64,000 bases of DNA from Warburgia ugandensis (Eukaryota; Streptophyta; Magnoliopsida; Canellales; Canellaceae), in NCBI GenBank assembly GCA_035236585.1, contig CP141128.1, positions 52,069,257 to 52,133,256 on the forward strand, given 5' to 3'. Positions 11,705-24,123 of this stretch are shown one piece after another. Positions within the stretch are counted from its first letter, which is position 1. Each line of letters starts with the position of its first letter. A program made the translations under genes and the position numbers. Under the pieces are notes generated by a model that searched no databases, had not been told where the DNA came from, and worked only from the letters and a program-made list of their open reading frames with translations.

Positions 11705-12094
11705 TTCATTGATGTGGGAATAGAGTGTCTGTTTCCATGTTTTGACTTGTTGGGGGGGGGGTGCCAATATCAATTTTGGCCCCCTCCTTTGTTTACTTTA
11801 TTCATTCAATTTGTTTTTTCCAACCCTTTATGATGATGTTCCCTTTCCATCAGAACACCCACACTATCCTAGTCAACATGCATGATTCCCACTCATGGTG
11901 TTTTCTAGGTATCTTGTTAGTAGCAGGCTTAGATTTCTATAGGTGGGGCCCAGTAATGAAATTACAAAAATGCCCCTTGTTAGAAAAATAACCATTTATT
12001 CAGAAATTTTGAATTCTCATCTTTGTGAAGGAACTTATCATAATAATATTTTCAGAAAATCACAAAAAACTCTAAAATCTCATGTATATCTACA

Positions 12095-15009
12095 TCCCCA
12101 ACCTAAACTAAGCTTTATCCCCAATGTTTTGAAACATAGGACACCTATATGATGTATGGGTAATGTAGAGTAATGAAACTTACTAAAAAAGCTGGGTTAC
12201 CTCATAGTAAGTGCTATGTTTAATGTCTTCAATTAGAAATTTCCTATAACTAATCTAACCTACACCAAACTTAATTGATTATCCTAATCCTAACTCTAAT
12301 GATGGAGGAATTTCTCACTCCATGTTAAAACTTCACAGTAGTCAATATACATCCTCCTCTAAGTAAGTTTAGGTGGTGGTAAGAATTTAATATAGTAGGT
12401 CAGGATAATTTTGAATTTTGTAGGACTAATTGCCCCATTATTGACAAAATTTAGGTATGATGGTGATCATTGCAATTAGTACATATTTTTCCTCCTTCTC
12501 CCTTAAATTTTCTTAAAATTGGGGATTAAGTTGACTCTCTATTTTCCTAAATTATTGTTCTTATTTTTCTAGAGGAAGAGTAATGATGGATGATGGGGCT
12601 TAAGTCCATAATATTTTTGCAATGTGTACCCTAGAGTTGGTTGATGTTGATCCAGAACATTAATGGATTCTTCTTCTTCATGTTTGCTATGCATAATTAA
12701 GATTTCAAGTGGACCTGTAGTATTATCTTGTGTTTGATCAAATAAGGACTATATGTCCCAATTGGGTACTTCTTCTACACTACAAGGCTCAAATTGAATT
12801 TTAGGAAGTATAGTGGTTTCTACTTGGTCTTGTCATTGAGAAGTGTCCACTAGTGGCTCAGTGTATAAATATTCATTCTCTTCATTAATGAATGTCTCTT
12901 CATCATAATCATAAAAAGTAGCAGGACATGACTCGAGTGGATATCAATCAGAGGATTGCAAGGATGGTTGGAAATCCTATAGCACACATGGTATTTGAAT
13001 CCTTGTAAGTCTTCTAGTGGTTTGCTCACTCTCCTCCCTAATTTGTATCATTTTCATAGACCATTCTATAATGTCATCACACATTTGATCTTGTTGAAGT
13101 ACCATATGCTAAATCAATCATTGAATTTGAGTCCCTCGTAATGATTGTTTAGGATCGTATGGCTCAAATTGCTTAGCATTGGGGTATTGAGAAATGTTTG
13201 ATTAAGATGGAACCATGATTGTTCTCCATCTCATGTCTGATTTTCATACTAGGGTTGATTATGGTGGGACCATGATTGTTCATGATGCCTAGCCTAGCCA
13301 TTATAGTCTTGGTAGTCTATTATAGGATAATAGTGATTGCTAGATTTAGGAAATGCACTAGGTGCATCCACTTGCTCCAGATGATATCCATTGTTAGTGG
13401 AGCTTGATGGCCATGAAGTGGGAGGACATGAAGATTCAAAAAATGCATAGTCATTATACTAAGGTTGTTGATGTGACCTAGTATATTAATTCTCATATTG
13501 AGGTTGTTGATATGACTTAGTATAGGAATTATCATACAGGGGTCATGATATGCCTTTTGTTTAGTAGTAAAGAACCTATTCAAGTGATTATCTATCTTTT
13601 CTATCACAACATCTAATCTATCATATCTAATGGATTGATTAGGAGTATGCCTTACCTCTATTTCATGACTATTCTCATAAAGTATTGGCTTGGGAGTAAA
13701 TAGTATGTAAGTGGCTCCTTATCCCCTTCTTAGTAGGCCATTGTCCTCAACTTTATATTCAACAAAGAAAATCATTGTATACAACAAATGAGATACTTTT
13801 CTTTTAATATGTAAAATTAAGAAAATCCTAACTATATTATGCAACCTAACTCTAAATGATGCTCAACTAATTCCTAATGGTTCACTAAAGAGATGTTTTG
13901 ATAATTTTTATAATGTACAAGGTGGTAGCTTTTAGACCTAAATCCAGATAGCTCCTTTTATCTAGGCTTGACTACTACTTATCACTTAGGTCTATTCTAT
14001 AGTGGTTAATACAATTCTCATGGAAGAAGGTGTTTAGACCTCAACCACCATCAAGGAAAGGGGTGAAAATCACTTGAGTTTTGGATACCCACTATAATGA
14101 TGACACTTAGAAGCCATTGGACTGACAATAGATCCCCTTCTTCTAAAATCTTCCTATGAGCTCAATACCATAAGTCTCTTCGTACTTGATTATAAATTAA
14201 TCTTTTAGGGGTTGGGATCATGAGTATACATGGAATTGAAATGATTACCTAGGTAATCCAAGGATTTGGTGATGAAATCTAGTCCTAATCTTATGAGGGT
14301 TCCTATGGGACCCTTACTATCAGTGTGATCTATTCTACCATGACGCACTTAAACATGCAATGCAATGCAAAGAAAGCAAACTAATGCCTATCTATATGCT
14401 CTAACAAAGGGGTTAACACCTTAATAGACAGGATACTATAACCATGCAACCTATGCCTTGGTTAGAGCCAAGCTCATGCTAACCTTTGTTAAATAAATGT
14501 GTAACTAATGCAATAGACCTAAATAAAATGCAACAAGTATAATGAATAATCCTAAAATATATGAATTACACTACCTGCCAAGATGCAAATAGCACTAAAT
14601 GCAACTACAATAAGAAAATAAAAGAGAGAGAGAGAGAGAGAAGCTTACAGTGAGGTTTTTGATGAAGATCAAGTGTGGGCCACTATACCCCACACTTGCC
14701 TTGTATTATTACAACACATTTAAAATGAAATAAATAACTACAAATTGCAATGGTGCTTTGCTACAAGTTCACTCAAAAACCTAATCTAAGAAAGCAAGGA
14801 AATTCTAGTTAAGTTGATGAATCTTGGGCCCACAGAATCGTCGCCACTCCTTTTGCCCAATCCCCCTCACATAAAAATAAAGTAAGGTGGTCAATTTGTG
14901 AGGAATTACAAAAATATGCAAGAATGATGTGAAAAAACCCTAATCTAATGTAACATATGACTGGATATAAACAATCAAAATAATGATTTAACTACAACTC
15001 CAGTGTGAT
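12095..15009 (-). mobile_element. internal region of element G (Tat/Athila-like), decayed
   Basis: On the plus strand the left end reads 'tccccaacctaaacta' and 'gttacctcatagtaagtgctatgtttaatgtc', close to the conserved non-coding block of Tat/Athila internals ('ggttgcctcccaagaagcgcttgtttaacgtc'). A gag-C-terminus-like relic lies near 13200-13600. The leader at 14230-15009 ends at a primer site and is shared with 23330-24099. The region is broken, with no long frame on either strand. A (GA)n run is at 14622-14641. Confidence 0.6.
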
Positions 15010-15027
15010 TCCTTGACAATGGTTCGA
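15010..15027 (-). other. primer-binding site of element G, degraded
   Basis: The minus strand reads TCGAACCATTGTCAAGGA, matching about 12 of 18 positions of the Tat/Athila-type PBS TGGCGCCGTTGTCGGGGA. Its position directly beside an LTR end and its equivalents at 24100 and 60204 make the call better than the bare identity suggests. Confidence 0.6.
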
Positions 15028-15033
15028 AAAACT

Positions 15034-15396
15034 TAATGTATACTTGCAAGTGCACGAATCAGTTGTAGTTGAAGTACACGAGTGAAGTTGATCACAGAAG
15101 GAATTTCACAATTTTGTACATTGGATGGATCATATTTCATATTATCTAACCTAGCCAAAACAGATGGATTTTGTCCTAAGCTAACATAGAAAGTGAATGT
15201 GCATGGAATTAGAAACTTTCTATTGACGAAACATCCTAAAACTAAACATAGAAACTTACTAATATTAAGTCAAATGACAACTAAACTCGAGGAATGATTA
15301 ATTAACCCTAACATGACCTAAACTAAGCATGTAAACTAAAGAATTAACAAGAAACTATTGTACATGAATGCAAGGTTAAGTGCACATGATTCAATG
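15034..15396 (-). mobile_element. LTR of element G, first part (before the F insertion)
   Basis: It starts next to the primer site and contains 'cttgcaagtgcacgaatc', the phrase typical of Tat/Athila LTR ends next to the PBS. It is interrupted by the F solo LTR after CAATG and resumes at 21014. Total LTR length without the insertion is about 2.57 kb. Confidence 0.7.
15392..15396. repeat. target-site duplication CAATG (left)
   Basis: CAATG flanks the F solo LTR on both sides (15392-15396 and 21009-21013), the 5-bp duplication expected of an LTR-element integrase. Confidence 0.85.
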
Positions 15397-15956
15397 CGTA
15401 ATAACCCCAATTTTTGTAAATTGATTGAGAAAATCAATAAAGGTTGAGTTTTCAGAAATTCTAGGCTAGAATATTAGGTTATTGGAAATTCTCCTTCTAT
15501 AGAGATTAAAACATGATTTAAAACTTAGAAATTATGAATGTAATTGAAAAACTAATTGAAATGACACTAAGTACGTTCAATTCCGAGTTAAGATGAAAAA
15601 TCCCTAATTTTCTTCATTTTTATGAATAAAAGGGTAAAATGGTAATTTTACCCATAACTGAGATCTAAGATAATATTTAGAATGTATTTGGAAATACAAT
15701 TCCAATGCCACTAAGTATGCTCAATTCCTAGTTCGGGAGAATAAAATGGAATTTTCTCCATAAAAGGGCAAAATGGTTCTTTCACACCCTGTCGGGCCCA
15801 CAAACAAATCCAATGACCAGAAAACATGTAATGAGTAGTCAAACCACTTTCAAATGCTAGTGGAGAAGGAGGTGGTAGTGGAGGATTCAATATTAATTTA
15901 ATATTAAAAAGAATTAAAATATAATTATTACACGTAATAATGAAAAATGCAAAACA

Positions 15957-15970
15957 CCTATAAATACCCC
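15957..15970 (+). promoter_or_regulatory. candidate TATA box of the F LTR
   Basis: CCTATAAATACCCC, 560 bases into the LTR. The same box is at 40551-40564 in the F fragment. It fits a U3 promoter with transcription starting shortly after. Confidence 0.55.
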
Positions 15971-18230
15971 TCCAAAAATCCTCCAAAATTGTTCATTAAA
16001 ATTCCCATGAAATCATCTTGGTTAGTGCAAAAAACCAGATCTAGATTCCTTTCCAAAATTTCAAAACTCCTAAAAATCTCCCTTCTTGCACTTTCTCTCT
16101 CCTCTCTTTAATTGGAACAAGAGACCTAAATTCAATTAGACACTATGTTCCAAATTGAATCTCACAAATCCCAAATCAATTTTAAGATCCAATGATGCAA
16201 TCAACAGGAAATCACAAAACAAGGTACTATTAGGTTATCTTATCATCAAAGGGTATTTATTTCAAATTGGGCTTCAAATCTACGTGTTTCCTCCAATCAG
16301 GTAGGTGGAACCACTTCTTATACTTATTTCATGTTGTTTTATGTAATTTTTATTTTTCTAAAATTAGTTTTAGGTTAAAACTTATAAAAAATAAAATAAG
16401 GACCAGAGGCCTTCAATTCTAGATGATGGAGGGCTCAGATGGAAAATCTGAGCCATCCAATCGATCCAAAAGTGTCCAAAACCCCTAGGGTAGAAGTTTC
16501 ATGAAATTTTATAGAATTTTGAGCCTTTGATTGAAAAGGATTAATTGGACTGTCCAAAATAGACCGTCTGATCTCCAAATCAAATCGGGATTTATGTGAT
16601 GTGCTACAAAATGTTGTATGGAGACGTGCCCTGCAACAGTATCTCTGCACAAGCGAGCCGCGAGTGACGTCGTCCCGATGATCGGGACGACCGCGCAATA
16701 GTGCTGGTCCGGGGGGATCGCATCACGCTTGTGTCCTAGTGACGAGAGCGCACCAACCCTTCTGCCCGATTAATTTAGGCCGTTCGTTCTGCTAGGCCCA
16801 GATGAAATCTGGACCCTAAGAACAACTGTGAACTTAACAGTTCAATGGTGGAGTCATTTGAACTCCAAATTGAGATAGGAAAGAAGCTATGGAAAGCTTA
16901 TAACATCTATTTTCTTCTGAAACCATAATATTGATAAAAACATTCCAGAAACTTTCTATTTTCAAGAATTAAGTTTCTAATTTTCATGATCTGAGATGAT
17001 CAGATGATGGGGATCTGAATTATTGATGATATAACGTGGAAATCAAGTGATATCTATGATTGATTTGGATAGATCTAAGATAAATTACGAGATCTACCCT
17101 TTATGGTAGAAAAATCCTAAAAAGTATAAAGGGGCCCACTTGATCAATAAGATCAAGTATGATAAGACCCTTGGGATGGATTGAATGAATGATCTTATGA
17201 TAGAATCTATTGAGATCATGGATTGAATATGACAAAAACCAAAGGGATATGATCTTGGATCGTAATGGAATAAAAGCCCTGAAATTAATTAAAACCCTTG
17301 ATTTAAAAGGAAAAGACCTAAGATCTAATGGTTGGATCATAAGTAAAAGGTTTAATAATGAGAAATGGGTTAGCTTGAGTTATGCATTGATTTCATTTGA
17401 TTTATTTCATGAATATAGGATTCATGATAGATTATTTTAGTATAACTTCATTTCAAATGTCCATAAAATTATTCATGAAAACTTAGGACCATGTTGGTAT
17501 GATTTCATGCAATTATAACTTAGGACCATGCTAGGATTTCATGTTAGATTAGACTATGGTGTGAGATGGTACCTTAGGTCCATGATAGTTTAATTTGAGT
17601 TTATCAGATAAAGTACATTAATTAGAAATCATGCTAGTGTAATCTTAAGTACCTTGTACCATTGTCATTAGGTTGTTCAATTATGTAGTTTTATGGTTTA
17701 TAGCTATAATTCATTTATTGTTAAATTTTATTAGTAGATTTAATTGTTAAAGTAGTTATGAGATAAAGAGCATAAAATGCCAAAAATGGAATCTAATGAG
17801 AAAGTAGAGTTTCATGACACAAATAAGAGTAAATTATTTGACTTGAACTTAATTAGTAAGGGTTATAGTTAGTAGGACAATATAAGGAGGTTTTCTAATA
17901 GTGCCTCGCTCTTCCCCAACCTTCCATTGACATTTATGAAGTTTAAATGCCTCCTTACATGAGGATTGAAGTAACCACTTTGTGTTCACCCATTCAGCTA
18001 GTAAGCCTTAGCCAATTGGAAATAAGAGGAGTAGTTTAGACTTAGGTTGAAATAAGTTATCTTCAACCAGTAAAACATTAACTGGTTGAATAATAATAAT
18101 AAAAGCATAAAAGGTTAGTAAATTATCTAACTCTAATAAAAATTGTAAGTAAGATAAGGATTATCAAATAAGATCCATTGGATCTTGAATGATCAAGAAT
18201 AATAAAAAGAAATAAATACTTCTTGATGAT

Positions 18231-18271
18231 TATATATATAGATATATAGATATATATATATATATATATAT
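18231..18271. repeat. (TA)n-rich microsatellite with GATA units
   Basis: Nearly pure TA with three GATATA interruptions, inside the F solo LTR. The other F copy has a simpler sequence at the matching place. Confidence 0.9.
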
Positions 18272-19165
18272 TGCTTGCACCTTAGATCAAATAGAATAGA
18301 AGATCTTAGATCAAATAGAAGATTTGAACCCTTGATCAAATATGATTCAAGGAAGAGAACCAAGATCATCCTCCTTAAGGATGATCAAATAACTAAACTT
18401 AGATCAAAGCAGAACTATATGATAGAAGATCTAAGTTCTTGATCTTTATCAACAAGTATAAATTATTGATCAAATGATCTATGAAAGATCAAGTTGAAAG
18501 AAAGGAATACACAAAGACTTAGCATAGAAAATACTTATATCTAAAAGATTAAAGGATCATTCTAATCATCAGATCTATTATCAGTAGGATAGACACTATC
18601 TAAGGAAGATAGATCATGATAGAACAAAAGATTTAGATCCTTTATATCAAAGGACAAGATTAGACAAAGAATAAAGATAGGACTATTCAGATTGTATATG
18701 TATTGACAATATGTATGGATTTATAGATTTCATTCACTAGTCAGGATCATGGAGAATCTGAAGAGATGGATCACTACTTGAAGGTAGGGGGATTTTATGA
18801 ATGCATCTACATGGGTTGTACATGTTGAACACATGAACTTATGTTGACAAGTGTAATGTTAATACTTGTATTAAATCCCTTGAAACTCTTATGATTGAAC
18901 CAAACACATATGAAATGGTTAAGTTAGAATTGAGGACTAGACTCTAAGTGAATATGAAACTACAAGATATTCCAGCTCTAAGTAAATAGACAGATTGTTT
19001 GATATTTATGAAACCTATTTTACATACAAGCATGGAGACTTGTGGTTTTGTTTTAAACAGGCATAAGCCTGGGGGTACTATGTTAGGGGAGTTATGAGGG
19101 TTTGGCCACCCGCTTCCTGAAATTTGATGATTTGAAGATATCTTAACCTATGAGAGGCTAAAAGT

Positions 19166-20880
19166 CGGACGTGGAAATTATGGGAAGGCCACCATTGTGA
19201 AAGTCCTGTCTCTCCATATGGGCAGTGACACAATATTTTTCACTGTGGAATCAGTGGTGAACAGGGCAGTTATTCGAGTGCGCTAGTACAGATCAAATTA
19301 AAACATGGAAGTCCTCTGATTATTTTGCACTATAATGCATATGAGATAGGCATAGGAAAATGCCTTATGTTTTGGCAGGATGAAATGCCAGGTAATTGTA
19401 TATTACCAGTATTTCCCAAGAAAGGAAATTCCTAGTATAGGACTATTTGAAATGCTAATTTCTCACACTAGAAACAATTGATGAGCTTAGTTGGGCATGA
19501 TATTTGACTACTTTCATAAATTTGACGGATTTATCCGTGTACAATATGTATGTATAAGGATGTACATATATTACAAAGTAAAGAGTTAGATACATAAGTA
19601 TGTTTATGAATAATGGGATTATGAAGTATTAGAAATATACTATCAATTATTATGCTTCTTGAATCCCCTACCAAGCATAGCTTGCTGAGATATTGTAAAT
19701 GTTTCAAAATTTACAATATCTCAAATACAGAGAAGGAGAGTTAGCAGCTGATGACTATAAAAGGCTTGAAGAGAATAATCATCAGGGTATACCCCTTAAA
19801 GACATGTATTTTGTTTTGTTTGAGAGTATTATATTATAATGAGAGTTTCATTGTATGGTGAGCTTTGAGTATTGGATTATGTAATTTGGAAAAGTATTGT
19901 AATGGATTTGGGCTATACTATGAACCATTGGATGGATTCTGGAATTTAATAAAAATCTACTCCTTCGATGGAATTCTATCTTGTATAAAAATTCTACTTA
20001 TGTTATATATGAAGTGATATCTTCGGGTGGGGCAATTATGGGAAGGCCACCACTGTGAAAGTCTTGTCTCTCCATATGGCAGTGACATAATATTTTCTAC
20101 CTTGGTATCAGTGGTGAACATGGCAGTTATCTGAGCGCGTTAGTACAGATCATACTGCAGCATGGTAGTCCTTTAATTATTTTGCACTATGATGCACATG
20201 AGATAGGCATAGTGAAATGCCTTATGTTTTGTCATGATGAAATACCAGGTAATTGTACATTACTAGTATTTCCCAAGAAGGGAAATTCCCAGTACAGGAC
20301 TAGCTGAAATATTGATTTCTCATACTAGAAAAAATTGATCAGCTTAGTTGGGAATGATATTTGACTACTTTCATAAATTTGACGAATTTATCCATGTACA
20401 GTATGTATGTATAAGGATATACATATATTACAAAGTAAAGAGTTAGATACATGAGTATGTTTATAAATAACAGGATTATGAAGTATTAGAATTACACTGT
20501 CAATTATTATGCTTCTTGAATCCCCTACCAAGTATAGCTTGCTAAGATATTGTAAATGTTTCAATATTGACAATATCTCAGATACAGAGAAGGAGAGTTA
20601 GGAGCTCAAGACTATAGAAGACTTGATGAGAATAATCATCAGGGTATACCCCTTAAAGACATGTATTTTGTTTTGTTTGAGAGTATTATATTATAATGAG
20701 AGTTTCATTGTATGGTGAGCTTTGAGTATTGGATTACGTAATTTGGACAAGTATTGTAATGGATTTGGGCTGTACTGTGAACCACTGGATGGATTCTAGA
20801 ATTTAATAAAAATATATTCCTTCAATGAAATTTTATCTTGCAAAAAGATTCAACTTATGTTATGTATGAAGTGATGACTT
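19166..20880. repeat. 858-bp tandem duplication in the F solo LTR
   Basis: Unit 1 is about 19166-20023 and unit 2 about 20024-20880. Both run from 'aattatgggaaggcc' (19176 and 20034) to 'gaagtgat' (20011 and 20868). They differ at roughly one base in ten by eye, so the duplication is old. The F copy at 1895-5731 has one unit (from about 4885). Confidence 0.9.
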
Positions 20881-21008
20881 GGGTTTTTCAAAAGAAGTTC
20901 TAAAGCAAAGAATTTATACTGCTTTGTTTTGTGAAATATTTTTACTACTAAGGGCCCTGCCTTTGAAAATGTATTACAAAATATGCTACAAAAAACCAGG
21001 TCGTCACA

Positions 21009-21013
21009 CAATG
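21009..21013. repeat. target-site duplication CAATG (right)
   Basis: Right-hand partner of 15392-15396. Host sequence here is the interrupted G LTR. Confidence 0.85.
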
Positions 21014-23224
21014 CACGAATTGATGCATGAATTAAAAGGTAGGAATGGGAAGCTTAGTGCACATGATGATGAAATCTAAAAGCTAGAACTAAGATGCAAA
21101 CTAATCTAAGTGGAATGCATGAATGGATATTGACTAGAGCATGGAAATCTAAACATCATGGGCAATAATCTAAGGAAGGACACCTCAAAACCATGTGCAC
21201 CTTTGGGGTTGTGCACATGGAACAAGTGTGTGTTGTGTGTGTCTCCTAAGTGCAAAACTAACACAAAAGGATGCATATGCTCTATGGTGAATGATGCATC
21301 AATTTAAGCATGAATAACTCAATTAAACATCCATGAAAAACAAGATTTGAATCACATAAACATTCATAGAAATTAGATTTCAAGCATGAACCAAACTTCA
21401 ACTTTTATTAATTGAAAATATTACAAGTGTGGTGAGCATCATCCATGGGGTGTGTGCACCATTCAATGATAAAAAAAAACAATGCTTCTATCTTCCAATA
21501 TTCCAATCCTAAGCAATCATGCATGTAAACTAAGAGATATTTAAGGAAAAGAGAGAGAAAAGATGAGAAAGAAGGCTAAACATGAGCAAGGAACTTAAGG
21601 AGATTCAAGGGGCAAGGAACTTGATTCAAGGACTACATTGTCTTGGCTGTTGCCACAAGTGAATTTTGGTCCTTGAATATAGGGATCTAAGGTAAAAAAC
21701 AAAGGCAAACAAGAAAGAATAATTATGAAATTAAGTAAGGAAAATAAAGCATGAAATCAAGAAACAAAGTAACAAGGAATGGGAAGAGCAAGCAATAAAC
21801 TAAGAGCACCAACTTGAACATAGAAGAAACTAATGGGAACAAGAGCAAGAATGACCAAGGAGGAAGCATGGATGGTTGGAAGAGAGTGTGCTCCCATATC
21901 CAAGACACGTTGAAACCCTAAATGGGTGGGAAGGGTGGGAGCACCCATTTTAGGAGATGACCTCCTCTTCTCCAATACCCCCTTCATGTGGAAAACCTAT
22001 GATGTTTTAAAGGCTAGGATGCAAACTTAGGAAGTGGCAAATTATATTTAGAAAATGGGAATCCAAAGATATCTAAGGGAAAAATCATTAACACCCTATA
22101 GGAATTTGATGTGTGATGCTATTAGGGACTTAGGATAGATCATGGGCGACCCTTGAATGGGAAATGGAAGGTGGAGATGATGAAAAGATGCAAAGTATTA
22201 AAATAGAAAGTGGTAGGAGTGGAATTGGAAGTTGAAAAAGCTTAAACAACTGGGGGGGAGAGGCACCACTTTTTTAGGAGTTTGGCATGAAACTCCCCCC
22301 TCCTACAAATTGGAAGTGAAGATCATGGAGCTTGATATGGAAATAGGGAGAAAATAGAGGGAAAGAAAAAGAAAGATAAGGAATTAGAGGGTGGAGCGGT
22401 GGACGTACTAAAGAAAGAAACTAGAGTGGAGATTTATGAAAGGTGAGAGGTGGCACCTTTTTAGGAGGTGCGTCTCCCCCTTGTAAAAATAATGGGAGTG
22501 TTTTGAGTGAAGTGGAGAGAGATAAAAAAAGGTGAGAAGAAAGATAGTAATGGCCCTTTCATATTGGTTCCCCTTCTTTCTTACTTGTCCATATAATAAT
22601 ATCTTAAATACCTCCTAATTATCCTCCTAAAATTCACAATCATAGGATAACTAAATGAGATTCTCATCCAATAGTATAACTCCATGTAGCATTGACTTAA
22701 GTGGCTTGAATGTCTCACTTTCAGGGCTTCAATGGATTAGATTTCTTGACTTGTCACCTTCTCTCATGGCTCATATGGTTAAGGTGGCTGACATGACTGC
22801 CATGCAAAGGTGGTGGAAATTGCATGCCTTGTACATGGACCCATTTTAGTCACCTTTGGCTCTTCCACTCGCTTCCTTGGATCCATCATCTTGCCTTAAG
22901 ATGATCTTGACCTTTGTTTGAACCTAGAATGATTGAAATATATGCCTTGGCTTGATCTTCAATGCTCATCTAATTCGATCTTGGCCATTAATCATGATCT
23001 TGCTTCCTACAAAAGAATAAAAGCCTAATTAGATCATAAAAATTATGACAATTCACATGCTTACTCTGAATTAGCTCCTGAGCATGCAAAAGATGAAACT
23101 TTTGAATTATTAGGTCAAAGACGCAAGTGTTGCAAGTTTTCCAAAAAATCTAGAAATAACACTATATTTTATAACACATGGGCTTCTAATTGGACAATTT
23201 TTATACAAAATTAAACACTTATCA
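21014..23224 (-). mobile_element. LTR of element G, second part
   Basis: It continues the LTR begun at 15034. It ends 'aaacacttatca', giving TGATAAGTGTTTAATTTTG as the minus-strand LTR start. A polypurine tract follows at once. It is purine-rich in the middle (21540-22520) and includes a repeated 'aggcaccactttttt'/'ggtggcacctttttagga' motif near 22260 and 22447. Because it has a PBS on one side and a PPT on the other, this single LTR serves two internal regions, which indicates a tandem LTR-sharing arrangement. Confidence 0.7.
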
Positions 23225-23234
23225 CACTCCCAAC
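23225..23234 (-). other. polypurine tract of element G
   Basis: The minus strand reads GTTGGGAGTG immediately before the LTR start TGATAAG, the normal place for the plus-strand primer of reverse transcription. Confidence 0.6.
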
Positions 23235-24099
23235 TAACATTTCACTACTCACAAGAAAAACTTGCAAAAAATCATTTTACAAAAATTGATACAAATTGCC
23301 ACTTAGAAAGAATCATCTTAAATTAAGCTTTCAAGGGGGTCATGAACATGCAAGAAGTTGAATTGATTACCTAGGTGGGCTGAGCATCTGGTGATGAACT
23401 TGTCCTTATCTTATGATGGCTCCTATGGGACCCTTACTATCAGTGTGGTTTAGTCCACTAAAAAGGACTTGAACATGCAATGCAATACAAAGAAAATAAA
23501 CTAATGCATATTTATATGCCATCTAACGAAGGGTCAAACACCTTAATAGACAAGACATTATAACCATGCTACATATGCCTTGGTCATAGCTGAGCTTAGG
23601 ATAATCTTACTTAAATAGGTGTACAACTAATGCAAATGATCATAAACTATACAAATTAAACTACCAACCAATATGCAAAATACACTAAATCCAAATACAA
23701 TAAGAAAATAGAAGAGAGTGAGAGAAGCTTACAATGGGGTTTCTAATATAGATCAAGTATGGGCCACCATACCCCACACTTACCCCTGTATTATTATAAC
23801 ACTTTTAAAATGAAATAGATAATTGCAAATTAAAATGGGGCCTCACTACAAGTTGACTAAAAAATCTAATCTAAGAAATTAAGAAAATCCTAATTAAGTT
23901 GATGAAGCTTTGGCCCACAGAATCATTGCCGCTCCTTTGGCCCAATTGTCCTCACACAAAAATAAAGAATGACGGTCAATTTGTTAGGAATTAGCAAAAT
24001 TTGCAAGAATGTTGCAAAAAACCCTAATATAATGTAACTTAAGACTACAATAAGAGATAAACAACCTAAATAAAGAACCAACCACAAATGCATTGCGAT
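23235..24099 (-). mobile_element. very short internal region of a G-type element
   Basis: Only about 865 bases lie between the PPT and the next primer site. From about 23330 rightward the sequence equals the leader at 14230-15009: 'cctatgggacccttactatcagtgtg' style block near 23424 and 14309. No gag or pol similarity is present. This is a non-autonomous derivative that keeps only the leader. A (GA)-rich patch at 23713-23727 matches the (GA)n at 14622. Confidence 0.65.
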
Positions 24100-24117
24100 T
24101 CCCTGGCACTGGTGCCA
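24100..24117 (-). other. primer-binding site of the short G-type element
   Basis: The minus strand reads TGGCACCAGTGCCAGGGA, matching 14 of 18 positions of the Tat/Athila-type PBS TGGCGCCGTTGCCGGGGA. Confidence 0.75.
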
Positions 24118-24123
24118 AAAGCA

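Larger units (their letters stand above)
8546..12094 (-). mobile_element. LTR of family E, related to the C LTRs
   Basis: Plus-strand ends are TGTCGGGCCC and TATCTACA, consistent with a TG...CA LTR. The middle (about 9500-9910) shares the order of blocks with C LTRs at 25590-26040: 'catcagctg.tggtca.gagtactc', 'cacagcctccatgg' and 'gatacctaccac.tttggtgg'. The final third has a pyrimidine-rich tract and a pattern of poly-G then 'tatcaattttggcccc' like C. Flanking bases do not form a target duplication, so either flank may be rearranged. At 3.5 kb it is unusually long for an LTR. Orientation is inferred from C. Confidence 0.55.
15397..21008 (+). mobile_element. solo LTR of family F, 5.6 kb
   Basis: The left end is GTAATAACCCCAATTTTTG and the right end GGTCGTCACA, matching the TGTAATRACCCC...GGGTCRTCACA termini shared by the Del/Tekay-like LTRs here. 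CAATG flanks both ends. There is no PBS, PPT or internal region inside, so this is one LTR left after LTR-LTR recombination. Its exceptional length is partly due to an old 858-bp tandem duplication. A TATA box sits at about 15957. The left 1.6 kb is also found at 39998-41622 and the right 3 kb at about 2100-5731. Weathered but structurally whole as a solo LTR. Confidence 0.85.

Noticed and set aside
11474-11773. Lys/Arg/Glu-rich minus-strand frame
   Set aside because: Produced by a pyrimidine tract; low complexity, not a nuclear protein.
8546-12094. TGAAA or TTGAA as a target duplication for the E LTR
   Set aside because: The candidate right-hand copies do not sit next to a credible LTR end, so the match was not accepted.
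16435-16698. Minus-strand frame shared with 41059-41274
   Set aside because: Both lie in the same part of the F LTR; shared descent of the LTR explains the likeness.
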